A stretch of 64,000 nucleotides of DNA from Calycina herbarum (lineage: Eukaryota > Ascomycota > Leotiomycetes > Helotiales > Pezizellaceae), in assembly GCA_001414485.1 (NCBI GenBank), contig LLEY01000068.1:124001-188000 (forward strand), given 5' to 3'. Each line of letters begins with the position of its first letter. The first letter of the stretch is position 1. The position numbers and the translations under genes are program-made. Shown in pieces: positions 9,968 through 20,416 of this stretch. The notes below the pieces were generated by a model, which saw nothing but the letters and a program-made list of their open reading frames with translations, was not told the DNA's origin and made no database searches.

Positions 9968-10868
9968 CGTGTCTTTTCAGCTAAGCGATACCAAACAAGA
10001 GCAAAGAACGAAGTCGAATGAAGTCTGAAGTAATCGTGGTATGTTTTCCGGGGCGGGGGAAGAGCGGAGAGAGCGCGGTTTTCTTCCTTCCTATTTGCTC
10101 CGGAGGGTGAAACGAATCCAACAGTGACGTGCCTTGAGAGAGATTTACCACCACAGCTCAATTCCGATTCCTCGCGAACAATCGCAAGCTATCTCTCCCC
10201 AAGTACCGTTTGCCTTGCAGGAGGGGTTTCCGGAATGAAGCTGATGATGTTGAGAGAATGCAAGTGAGGAATTTGGCGGACGGGCGGGGAAGGAACAAAA
10301 ATCCCGCGGCGGCAATAAGTGCCAAGCCACGCTCACCGTAGACCATAAAAGCGGCCGTGGATAGCTTGTTCTACTATATGCTGTTGTATGGTAGAAGTAT
10401 TCACAGCTTAGAAGAATTGGAATTCGTTGTTTTAAATGGTTTATAATATTTGAAATCTTTTTTAATTCAAATTACTTTAAAAGGTAAGAATAGTGAGAGT
10501 TGGAGCATGTCGCTTTGAATGTCCACGAACCACGCTAAAATCCTCCTTGCCGATGTTCCGTTCCGCGGACAAGCAGCAGTAAAGACCTCTTCTCAACCCA
10601 ACTTTTTAGGGTGATATATTTTAAATATTAACCTAGATAGCTTTAGTCAAGTTTTCCCAAAATTCAGCTTAAGATTCCAAGCTTCGTAGCTTCAAATTAC
10701 CATATCGCGAGAAAAGGCAAGCCACATTTACCAGCCACAACAACGGAAAGAGGGTCCCGCTGTTATTCCCTGAGTTAAACATCTTCAGCCTCATCCCACC
10801 TCGATATCCAAAATTCCCCGCCCTAGCAAACACCATCACCACATTTCTCCAACAACAAATGCGCCCAG
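9968..10868. promoter_or_regulatory. Divergent promoter between the Zn2Cys6 gene and LSM7
   Basis: The two start codons face away from each other across 900 bp, so this region should contain both promoters. An AT-rich core (about 10370-10510) separates two more mixed, GC-richer flanks. I see no named operator. Confidence 0.5.
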
Positions 10869-11520
10869 ATGTCCGAACGAGGTCATCAACGTGGAGGTCG
10901 CGGGGGAGGAGGTAGAGGCGAACACCGAGGGGGAGGACGAGGAGGTAGAGGCTAGTCCATTTTCCCATTCAACATACAATCCCCCGCCTCAAAGTCATAC
11001 AAACAGCAATCTGTCGATCGACCACCAAAAGACAAAGACCTGACTGCTAACTTGTTTACTTACTTGCAGGCGGACACGAAGGAGGCCGAGGCGGCCACGG
11101 ATCCAACACCGAAAGACCCAAGAAGGAAAACATCCTAGACCTAGGGAAATACATGGACAAACAAATCACAGTTAAATTTACCGGTGGAAGAGAAGGTATG
11201 CCAATTCCCCTTCCCCTCCTTCTCCACTCCTCCCTTTCCCCATACAACCCCCATTTCCCCAACATAACCACCCCCAACTCAAACCCCAAAAGAATCACAA
11301 CTAACATCTCCCCCAAGTAATCGGAACACTAAAAGGCTACGACGCCCTCATGAACCTAGTCCTCGACGACGTCTCCGAAACCCTCCGCGACGACGAGGGA
11401 AACACCACCACCCGCCCCCTCGGCCTCGTCGTCGCACGCGGTACACTATTAGTCCTAGTCTCACCCATGGATGGAAGTGAGGAGATTGCGAATCCTTTTG
11501 TGCAGCAGGAAGAGGAGTAG
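10869..11520 (+). CDS. LSM7: LSm7, U6 snRNA-associated Sm-like protein
   Basis: Three exons, 10869-10944, 11070-11195 and 11318-11520, with both introns in phase 1, give 134 residues. The N-terminus is an RGG-type glycine/arginine-rich extension (GGRGGGGRGEHRGGG). It is followed by a complete Sm fold: Sm1 around ILDLGKYMDKQITVKFTGGR and GTLKGYDALMNLVLDD, Sm2 around LGLVVARGTLLVLVSP. LSm7 is a subunit of the Lsm2-8 ring, which binds the U6 snRNA 3' end in the nucleus, and of Lsm1-7, which with Pat1 promotes decapping in the cytoplasm. It ends 540 bp from the convergent PAN3 gene, another mRNA-decay factor. The RGG extension is longer than the short N-terminus of yeast Lsm7. Confidence 0.95.
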
Positions 11521-12062
11521 AGCTATTCGCTTGGGGAGCAAGATATACTGCGAAAACTTGGGCTGAGATAACTTGGGCGATGGAGAAAGGGCTTGGGATG
11601 AGGGAGAACAGAAGATATGACAGCCCACAATCCGTGGAAGGCAAATCACCAAATCCCACAATATCAGACAAAACGGGAATTTCTGTCGTGGAATGAAATC
11701 GCAGGAAATATCAATGAGATAACGAATAGGTTCTCTAAGTCAGTTGACTAAAAAAATGGTCACAAAAAATTTGTCTAAAGTCACCAAACTTTCACCACAT
11801 CACGAATTCTTCAAAAATAGTTTGTGAGTGTTTTTCATTTACTTCTACGGACCCGAATCTTGTCCAGCGAGTGCCTGCCATCCAGTCATAATACAAAGCA
11901 ACCTGCCCCTACCAGGACAAGTTCTTCATGACCTCCACCCATACCCCAGCTTCCATATTTTGCAATGGTAGTGAAATAATAAAATATGCGGCAACATTAT
12001 TGTTCTTTCCCCTTCCTCCCAAATACTCAACATAGCAAATCATATCCCTGCAACACACATCT
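11521..12062. other. Convergent 3' region of LSM7 and PAN3
   Basis: The 540 bp between two convergent stop codons should contain both 3' UTRs and polyadenylation signals. No gene is seen. Confidence 0.45.
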
Positions 12063-15030
12063 TCAACGTCGAGGAGTCTTCTGTAGCTCAGCCCATGCCG
12101 AGTTAACCTGCTTCTTCATCTCGTTATACGTGACAATGAAAACAGTCTGCTCATCTCTGCTGGTCAGTGTGATCTTCTCCTGGCTGCCGGCGTCCAACTT
12201 ATTAAGACAAGTGATCATATGTCCCATGTCGACAACTGGTCTGCCATCCGCGTTGACCTGGTGGAACACAAAGTCTCGGAATAATTTCAAGACATAGCGT
12301 TCACCGGTTTCGCTCCAGTTATTATCACCATCGTACTCGGGTCGTTCGTTGATCGTACCAAGCTTCATGAGAAGACGTGCAAGTCGACCATTCTCCACCT
12401 CTCGATTGACTTCCGAGTAGAGAGTGTCATTTGCGTGGAGACTGCTATCGAATGCATCAACCACATGATTAGAAATCCCACTCAAAAGCTCTCCCACATT
12501 CTTGGTTGCTGGCGCTTGAGCTGGCGTAAGAAGCCAAACGACAGTATCTCGAAACTCCGGGGTATAAGTACGGTTGAGTTGGTCAACAAATACCATAAGA
12601 GTATGCGAAGTCATAACAGACAGGTTGTTGGTGGCGATTGACAAGATCAGTTTCCCAAAGTGGATAAAGTCTTCTTGTTGGAGTTCGACGAGAGGACGTT
12701 GAGCATCGAATTGAACAACATCCAGAACCGAGCATGCATTCAAACGAATTCGGCCCTTGTCGGTGAGTATGACTTTGCTAGGATCCATACATCGAACAGC
12801 CAAATTGGCAGCATGGACGGCCTTGACCGCAGAAGCCAATTGAACAATATAACTCCACAAGACCGGCTCCGGGACGGTTTGCGCAACACGATTACCGAAA
12901 CGATTGGTGTTTGTAAAGTGATGCTCAACCAAAGTCTTGGAGAGAGGGTGGTAGTTGGTGACGAAAATAAGTGAGCTGTCGCCAAATGCTCGTGTAGTAA
13001 ATGCATCAACCACAGAAACAACACCTCCACAATTGACACGTCTCCATTCTTTGACAGATCGGATAGCTCTCTCATTCGTCAAGCGGTATCCTGGAATGTG
13101 TTAGAAGAGAGCAAAAAAGGCAAGAAGCGTATGGTATTTACCTTCGAGGCGCCTCAAAGTATACATGAAGCCATTTTTCATCGAGGTTGCTTTATAGACC
13201 CAACTGGGATATCCGAAGACAGTGGCACTCTTTCGGTGACTTGTATCCAAGGCTACTAAGGTATGATAATTGTCAAGAGTTGGCAATTGGGAGTCTTGAA
13301 CTTGTCAGCGGAGATCAAAATTAGCACGAAAGAAAACATGTCTTACTCGGCATGACTTGAAAGGTCGCTTCTGCCTTCTTGTGCAACTCCTCGCGAAGAG
13401 CTTCTGGCATGAAGAAATCATGGGCGTGTTTTTGATAAGCCAAGAGATCTTCTCGGTGTGGACCAATTGGGGCGTATAGATGGTATTGTAGCTGGTATAA
13501 TTAGTATTGAGGACAGAGTTTGGAAAAAGAGACTTACAGGTTGGCCAGGGGCGACGAAAGCAGCAGCTGATTGAAAGTATCCTGCGCCATTGCTACCCAT
13601 ATTCGAATTCTCTTCCAAATAAGGGTTATATTGAGTAGAGGTTGGTACTGCCTGTGTGACAGCAGACATTGAGAAGGGGTCATATGATACATGATGATCA
13701 GATCCATCATTAGAAAGGTTCTATTGGATATATCAGATTCCATCGCGTGTAGATTGAAGCTCAAGTTCTCTGATGGCAAAATGATGCGCATATGGGAGAG
13801 TACTCACGTTTTCGGGTTCGTAATTTTGAGGGGTGAATTCTCGGATGGAAGCAGGATTAAAGGGCGCGGGAAGGGAGTCTGGTTGGGGATTCGGAGTCAC
13901 GGTTCCTATGGCATATTAGATGAGTTTCGATCAGACGGTATTAGAACTTACCACTTGCAAGTCCTCGAGGAGTGAAGGGTGCTGCGTTGGCGGCTTGGGA
14001 TGTGATGGAGGAAGATTTGCCTGGCACTGGTAACGTCGCGGGTGTAAAGGAGGGCGAATCGACGTTGAGGGTTTTCTTGCTAGCGGCGGAGTAGTCAGTA
14101 AAGATGTATACTTGATTAATTCCTCGCGCCGGTATTTGGAGTCCATCCGGGGGGGGCCTGATTGCTTGGTCCAGAAACTGCCCCCCGACGGCCATTGGCG
14201 AGCATTGGAGGAAAGAGGTATGGACTGGCTGCTTGGATGCGGAGGGCCTGGTATGTGAGGGAGAATGGTGTTTGTGATTGCGAGGTTGCTTGGGTGGCGG
14301 CGCCAGTATTAGCATTGCCTGCTTGGTTTCCAGTCCCAGTTGCTCCATTGTCGGTATTTCTGCTGGTATTGCTCATGGCTTTGATTCAACGGGGGAGAAG
14401 GGTATAGACTGATGGAGGATTGCGTGGAAGTTGGGGAGAATCAGAACTTTCTGGTGTCGTTGGTCTTGCGGAGGAGGTGATTGCGGGGGGTGTGATCTCG
14501 CGGGGAACTTTTCAGATGTCGAGATCGCGTGTAGAGCGTAAAGTCCCCGCGTGCTGGATCCAAGTACTCGCAGGAGAGCACATCCTCGCTTATTCCACAA
14601 CTTCCACATCAAACTTCTATTGAATAACAGCTCAGTCGAGATAATCCATGGTATCCCATCCAAACTGACATGAACTAGAATTCCTTCTAATAGTGCTCCC
14701 AGAAATCCAACTCCCTCCTCGTCCCAGTCCAGATATCGAGTCCTCGGGTCCTCAACACAACGAAATGCCAAATACTTACGATTCTGTTTGAGCCGAGCTT
14801 GGTTTATTCGGGTCATGGTTGAAGGCACAGCCTTGGTCTTCATAACGGCAATGGCCATATATCAAAACATTCCGGCATAGCGTTTCCTTCGCGTTTTCTG
14901 CAATGCATCGTATCAGCGCCCACGTCTGGCTTCGAAGCTCTTCTCTTCCCAACCATTACACACCTCGTCCCTTGGGCCTGGGGGAGCTGGCGGGCTTGCG
15001 CAGCTCTGGAGAATTGAAACGGGTGGACAT
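12063..15030 (-). CDS. PAN3: PAN3, regulatory subunit of the PAN2-PAN3 poly(A) nuclease
   Basis: Eight exons: 14964-15030, 14780-14897, 13952-14079, 13808-13905, 13538-13720, 13347-13491, 13142-13300 and 12063-13090. They sum to 641 codons plus stop, the usual fungal length. Residues 30-50 form a CCCH zinc finger (C-x8-C-x6-C-x3-H; CRNVLIYGHCRYEDQGC). A PAM2 motif (LNVDSPSFTP, residues 66-75) binds poly(A)-binding protein. Residues ~250-520 are the pseudokinase-like domain (HLYAPIGPHREDL; FGYPSWVYKA; AVRCMDPSKVILTDKGRIRL) and the C-terminus is the PAN2-binding knob. PAN3 dimerises and recruits PAN2 to PABP-coated tails to start deadenylation. Intron 2 is unusually long (700 bp) and holds an in-frame upstream reading frame, described separately. 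Confidence 0.95.
14080..14779 (-). other. Long intron 2 of PAN3 with an in-frame open extension of exon 3
   Basis: The splice sites are supported by exact restoration of ES-KKTLNVDS across the junction. The other PAN3 introns shown here are 46-97 bp, so 700 bp stands out. An open frame starting at an ATG at 14348 runs without a stop through the acceptor (14081-14080) into exon 3 in the correct frame. A transcript starting inside the intron could therefore encode PAN3 without the zinc finger. The extension is rich in P, Q, S and H and has no recognised domain, so it may be chance. Confidence 0.5.
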
Positions 15031-15831
15031 GTTGTCTCGCATTCGATCTGTCGTTCAGCTATCTGCTGCACCCCAATGACGCTTTGCGGAGCCTGACCTG
15101 GTTAGCTGGATTGCAATGACTTGACGCGGCAGAAAAGGAGGCATTGAGTTCCACGGTTGATGCTGGACGTGAATGCAGTGTTGGAAAGGAGTTGGAGAAA
15201 AACAGAGACAAAGGCTGGACCAGCTGGCGTGGTCAGAGAAGGCTATACATACTGGGTCCGGGCGAACATTTCTCTTAGAAGCAGTGGTTATAATTCGGAC
15301 AGGTCTCCCATCAGAGGGGACTGGGAAAGGTTGTCCCAGTGTTGCTGGATATCCGACTCTACAGGTGCATTGTGGGAGGAGTGAATGAGCGGGAGGTTAG
15401 AGATGGTGGTGAATTAGAGGCGAAGTTCAACGCGCGGGGGATTGTTTCCAAGGTTGAGACAGCTAACCCGCGCCTTGTCAGCCTCCGGACCGGATCGGAT
15501 GAAGGATCCCCTGAGGCTTGAATCCCGGACCGACTTTCGGATAAAGAAAGGAGTGGCTAAGAGGTTGGTCCACTTGGTTGGTGAATAGACTATCTACTGC
15601 GCCGTGCATTTCACTCCTAGTGTGGAGCTTGAATATGACGGAGTATTGGAATGGCCCGAGAGCACCAACCTAGTTAACACCTACAAAATCTTCTTACCTT
15701 TTAATCCTAAGTTTCTTTCTTGCAAAATCGTTCTTTGTCTTTGAAAGCTACATAAAATCGCCCTCAAATCCAATGTCAGCTTAAGACACATAAACACCCC
15801 TCGGCACCCTTGCAACCCTTCCCTCCTAGAA
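15031..15831. promoter_or_regulatory. Divergent promoter between PAN3 and the UBX-domain gene
   Basis: The two starts face away from each other across 800 bp. The part next to the plus-strand gene (15690-15830) is CT/CA-rich, like fungal 5' leaders. No other gene is supported here. Confidence 0.5.
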
Positions 15832-17441
15832 ATGGCTACAAGTGCCCCCGAGGTAGATATAAGTACTCTCTCCGAGGCGCAACAGCTAGCATTACAGCAA
15901 TACACCTCTGTCACCGATCAGGATGTCCAGGCTGCGATACCACTGCTACGGAGATCACAGTGGAATGTAGAGGTAAGTTATGGGACGTTTAATGGTGGAG
16001 CTGTCTGCCTGGCGCAAAGCGAAATGCTAAATCCTTCCAGATCGCAGTTGCCAAATTCTTTGATGGAGAAGGTCCGGATCTCGTTGCAGAAGCACTGGCA
16101 GCACAAAATGTTCTCCCGCCGAGAGCTGCAAGACAGGAGAATCTACAACATAGTCTACTTCATGGACAACCCAATGCGCTGAGAGGGGAGAATCGACCCG
16201 ATGCTGCCCCTCGCATCGTCCCCCAACCAGAAACCCAGGCGATGCCACGACCCTCGTTGCTCCTTGCAATCATGTTCTCGCCCTTCAAACTACTCTACAC
16301 CATCCTGACCGTACCTTTTGGATACTTCACCTACCTTTTCCCTTTCCTCCGAATCTTCCCTCGAAACGCCACCACAGGAACGTTGAGAAGGGTCAATACG
16401 AGTGGACGAAGACCGTTGTCGCCTGCAGATGCAGCACAGCGAGTACAACGAGAATTTACAGAAGAGCATGGAGAAAACGAGCTCCCATGGAGCAATTTTG
16501 GTTATGCGACATCCCTCGACTACACCAAACGAGAGTATGGATTCCTCCTCGTCGTTCTCATCTCCCCCGAACACGACGATACCTCCTCCTTTTGCCGGGA
16601 CGTTCTTATGAACCCCGAAGTAACCGCCTTCCTTCGCGATCCTAGCAACATGATTAGACTTTGGATAGGAGATATTCGGGACGCGGAAGCCTATCAAGTT
16701 TCAACAGCCTTGAAGTGCAATAAATTTCCCTTTACAGCACTGATTTGCAATACACCAGATCAAGGCAGTACAGCGATATCCGTTGTCTTGCGGTTGGTAG
16801 GTCCCATGGAACCCGCCGTTTATCTGGCAAAACTTCGCGACACCCACTCCAAGTATGTCTCAAAACTAGAAACCGGACGAGCAGCTCACTCCCTTCAAAA
16901 TGCGGAACGGAATCTCCGCGCAGAGCAAGATTCAGCCTACGAACGAAGTTTGGCACAGGACCGAGAACGAGCAAGACAAAGAAGAGAAGCAGAAGCCAGC
17001 GCAGCGGCGGCTGAAAAGGCAAAACTTGAGGAGGAAGCAAATGCCGCTCTGCTGGCAGAGAAGAAAGATCAATGGCGGAGATGGAGAGCTTCCCAAATTA
17101 AGTCGGAACCTTCACCGGAGGAGAAGGATATCGTGAGGGTTGCATTGAAAATGCCGGAAGCAGCAAGAGTTATGCGAAAATTCCGGGCGGGGGATTCTAT
17201 CGAGGAATTATATGCTTTTGTTGAGTGCTATGAGCTCATCAAGGAGGGATCCAGCTCCGAGAAAGTGCCTGAGAAACCGGAAGGTTACAAACACGAATAC
17301 AAGTTTCGGCTCGTGTCTACGCTTCCGCGGGTGGTGTATGATATCGATTCTAAAGGGAATGTTGGGGAGAAGGTGGGTAAGAGTGGTAATCTCATCGTTG
17401 AACCTATCACCGATGATGATGAGGATGATGCCGATGATTGA
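15832..17441 (+). CDS. UBX/UAS-domain ER protein, FAF2/UBXD8-Ubx2 type ERAD factor
   Basis: Exons 15832-15972 and 16041-17441 (68-bp intron, phase 0) give 513 residues. Order of parts: an N-terminal UBA-like fold (residues ~10-75, with the intron inside it); a hydrophobic hairpin (~119-146; FKLLYTILTVPFGYFTYLF) expected to insert in the ER or lipid-droplet membrane; a thioredoxin-like UAS domain (~190-320; FLLVVLISPEHDD, FCRDVL, FPFTALI); a long charged coiled coil (~325-395); and a C-terminal UBX domain (~400-500) expected to bind Cdc48/p97. This layout matches FAF2/UBXD8, which links ubiquitinated ER substrates to Cdc48. The acidic tail (DDDEDDADD) is common in the family. The UBX loop motif is not a textbook FPR, so I rely on the whole architecture. 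Confidence 0.88.
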
Positions 17442-18449
17442 GGTGTATTCTAGGTAGACAAAATAGAAACCTTTGGTAGGAACAGATATAAACATCATAT
17501 ATGTGACTGATTTACGAACGATGGACTGTGTTTCCCTGTATCTAGTAGAGAAACGTCACTTTTACTCGTTAGGGCCATATGAGATTTAGCTGCCAATCGC
17601 ACAGACACAAGGAAGAAAAATTTGAGGATAAGTGCTTGATCGCTCCTCTTTTACATCTTATGTACGTCCCCTTAGCTAGTTGTCAGAAACCTTGCCTAAT
17701 CCCCCCAGCCCCGGCTCAGGGTCTGGTCTCCTTCTACAGCAGATATCATTCAACTGAGCTATGAGAACAAAAAAAGTTATCACTTTCCTGATTCTTCTTA
17801 ACGTTCTTGGAGAATATGTATATTTATCCTGGATATTTAGCACAGCCGATGTTAGTTACGTCCCGGGTGTTGCTCCTTCTTCAGTTTCTGTCTCGACAAA
17901 ATATTTTCCTATCTTTGTTCTTCTTCTCTGCCAAAACAAACTCTTGAACTTACAAAGAGCAAGTATGTTGAGCTTAGTGAAATAACTGTGAGGTTTCGCG
18001 GCCTCTTATATTGAACAATAGAGAGAAAAAAAGGTTATTCCGCGTTCCAAAGGAGCTTTATCTACGCTCACCGAGTCGTCTCGAGACGAGTCTCAAGATA
18101 CAGAACCACAAAATCAGGATACAAATCAGCAAAGTAGAAAAAATGCGATCTCTCGTTTAAAATTAAAGGCTCGCGCATGGGATATTAGTTGCTGCCAAAA
18201 TACGAAAGTTGGAGTTGAACTACGTGAACTGCGAGCCCAAGCATCACCTTCACTTACATCTAGCCAAGAACGACATATTATTATTTGCTATTTTCTTATT
18301 TTCCTTTAGTTATTAAAGGAACTACTCTTGAAGTCTGTGAAGAGAACGAATTCTAAAGCTTTCTTTTTCTCAATCTGAATTATTTATATTCAGAAGAATT
18401 TCCTCTGTCGAAATACTTTCATTCTCACTTTAAGATATTATTATATGAA
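17442..18449. other. Gene-free, AT-rich flank of a repeat compartment
   Basis: Apart from the dispersed repeat at 17643-17754 I find no gene. From about 17990 the sequence is A/T-rich with scattered TE-like fragments and many stops in all frames, consistent with mutated repeats. Confidence 0.4.
17643..17754. repeat. Decayed copy of a dispersed repeat also found at 39334-39560
   Basis: Two blocks match the other copy in the same order: one around ATGTACGTCCCCT followed by TTGTCAGAAACCTTG, and one around GTCTGGTCTCC followed by ATTCAAC. Most differences are G-to-A or C-to-T in this copy. About 100 bp present between the blocks in the other copy are missing here. Confidence 0.65.
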
Positions 18450-19236
18450 CAGTGCTCTCGATGGATGGATCTTAAATGGATATGGATTGGATATCCACTT
18501 AAATATCCAATCCAGAAGGCATGGATTAACCAATTTGAATTCTCCATTAATATCCAATCCACTGGATTTGGCTCTTAATTTACACTACATTTGAACTCTC
18601 TGGCTATCTCTGCGAAGTTGGTGTTGTTATGCCTCGCCCCAGCTCGAATCGCTATTTTAATCGCAGCGCGACGATCGGGATCAATTTGAGGTGCCATGGT
18701 GGAACTACACATACAGAAGGATTAGGGTATATCTCCAAAAGCCTTAATATTGCACGTACAGTAGTATTAATCGAATAAGTAATGATTTGGCTAATATTTC
18801 TCTAGGGGCTCCTGGCCACGATTACGATACGCAAAACGCTCGGATTATAAAAAAAGTGGGCAAATTCAAGCTTAACTCGCAACTGACTGTAGTATTGGAT
18901 ATCCATATACTAAATGGATAGAAATATGAATAAAAGTCATATATTTAGTGTTAGTGTCTAAAACCCTCTTAAATCAAGAGATTAGGTCCTAGAATATCGA
19001 CCCACTTTAGCCCCTTTTTGAAATCTCTAAGGTAGAAATCTCAGATTCTCAATTAGGTCGGCCTACTTTAAGACAATTCCAGCCACTTAGAAGCCCCCTT
19101 GAAAAGTCCACTGGATAGTTCAAATCCAGTGGATTTATCGTAAACTAATTAGATTAGATCAGATATATGAAACTCTTACGTGGATTGGATCGGATATATC
19201 AAAAAGTTAGTGGATATCTATCCATCGAGAACACTG
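18450..19236. mobile_element. hAT-like non-autonomous element with perfect 8-bp target duplication
   Basis: The element begins CAGTGCTCTCGATGGAT and ends with the inverse, whose complement reads CAGTGTTCTCGATGGAT. It is flanked by an exact 8-bp duplication TATATGAA (18442-18449 and 19237-19244). CAGTG-type ends and 8-bp duplications are hallmarks of the hAT superfamily. Length is 787 bp, too short for a hAT transposase, so it is non-autonomous. Sub-terminal regions are full of ATCC/GGAT motifs (TGGATATCCA types) in both orientations, as hAT transposase-binding regions often are. A 40-codon frame lies inside on the minus strand. Confidence 0.88.
18575..18697 (-). pseudogene. Short helix-turn-helix-like frame inside the hAT-like element
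   Basis: A 40-residue frame starting MAPQIDPDRRAAIKIA and continuing through NFAEIAREFKCSVN before the stop has the look of a transposase-type helix-turn-helix N-terminus (regular helices, R/A-rich). It is less AT-biased than its surroundings. It may be a captured or leftover piece of a transposase gene. It is too short for a firm family call. Confidence 0.35.
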
Positions 19237-19244
19237 TATATGAA

Positions 19245-20062
19245 TCTTCAACAAAAAGAAGACTTAAAAGAAGAGAGGAAAAGTTTATAGTTTACATCTC
19301 TCTCTCTCTCTGTCTTAAAGAAACCTAGCTTATATACACTCTCAGCAACACATCTTGATAAATTAATGAATCACCAACTCCTTCTTATCTTCATTCCACA
19401 TCTCAGCAATTAGATATCTTTCCTTAAAATTCTACAAGAATGAATAGAAGAGACCCCCAAAAAATAGTTCACACCTTTCTACCTCTTATAGGGAATCTAA
19501 CTTACATCACACATTCTTGATAAATTGATGAATCATCAGAACCTGGTTGTCTTCATCTTCACACATTAGTAATAGATATTTGTACTAGAAATTTCAGAGA
19601 TACTTACAGAAGTACAGCAATAAATACAAATGCTCACTCTATGTGATCGGAAGAAGGAGGACTGAAGAAGCTGTCGTCCTTTTGGGTAAATCCAGTTTTG
19701 TACTCGAGTGGTTATGTGGTAAAATCTTTCTTTGGGGCGTTGCGTGGACCGGTCTCGTAGACCGGAGGAGAGCACCAATGTTGCTATTGAAGGGTTACCG
19801 GAATGAGGATTTATGGAGTGTAAATCCCAGCTGCTTCTGTAAATGAGAAGGGCTATTTCTCTGTTCTCTGTTCGAGAGCCTCTTGAAGAGTATGGCAGAG
19901 TACTCTGACTTTGCTAAGCGAGATATCGTCTAAAAAAAGTCAAACCCATAACTAAACACCAACAAAAAGAGCAAAAAGAGAGATATGGCGCCTAGATTTA
20001 AGAGCTGAAGATATCGACAGCACTAACCATTGAGCGAATCCTTCGAGAGAAAACCTCCGCTA
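19245..20062. other. AT-rich repeat debris
   Basis: This contains a CT dinucleotide run (about 19298-19312) and a degenerate ~160-bp direct repeat (about 19300-19440 and 19460-19600), marked by CTTGATAAATTAATGAATC versus CTTGATAAATTGATGAATC. No gene is supported. Confidence 0.5.
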
Positions 20063-20152
20063 GTCTTTTTCAGTGGGAATCTAACCCACACGTTTGAAGT
20101 GTATATCTGTGTAGACGAAAACCGCAAGCCGTTTACCACTCGGCCACCTAGA
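20063..20152 (-). pseudogene. tRNA-like relic or tRNA-derived repeat
   Basis: On the minus strand a D-arm/A-box-like segment TGGCCGAGTGG (20137-20147) is followed 48 bp later by a 17-nt T arm with a perfect 5-bp stem (20073-20089; GTGGG loop CCCAC). The T loop reads TTAGATT instead of TTCGAAT, and I cannot form a 7-bp acceptor stem or a clean anticodon stem. The D-arm type and variable-region length resemble Ser/Leu tRNAs. It could be a tRNA pseudogene or the head of a SINE. Confidence 0.45.
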
Positions 20153-20416
20153 CTGATCTCAATTACAAACCATGTGTTTACTTTCAACTATGATCGCTTG
20201 TGGGCTATTGTGGGGGGGTCTGGGTGAAAAGACTGGGATCCACAAAATATTCGCTTAAGTCAATATTCACTTCAATGGCTATCACGACAGACGCGTCGTC
20301 CAAACTTTTCGCGACCTCCTCATCTTTTCGCAGCCTCGTCATCTTTTGTGACCTTCTCACCTTTGCCGCCTACCTTCCTCCATCAACAATACATCATCAA
20401 CTTCGCTGTCTTCACG

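Noticed and set aside
17761..17985. Small plus-strand frame with a hydrophobic start resembling a signal peptide
   Set aside because: It begins within decayed repeat sequence, has no downstream domain, and is followed by AT-rich debris.
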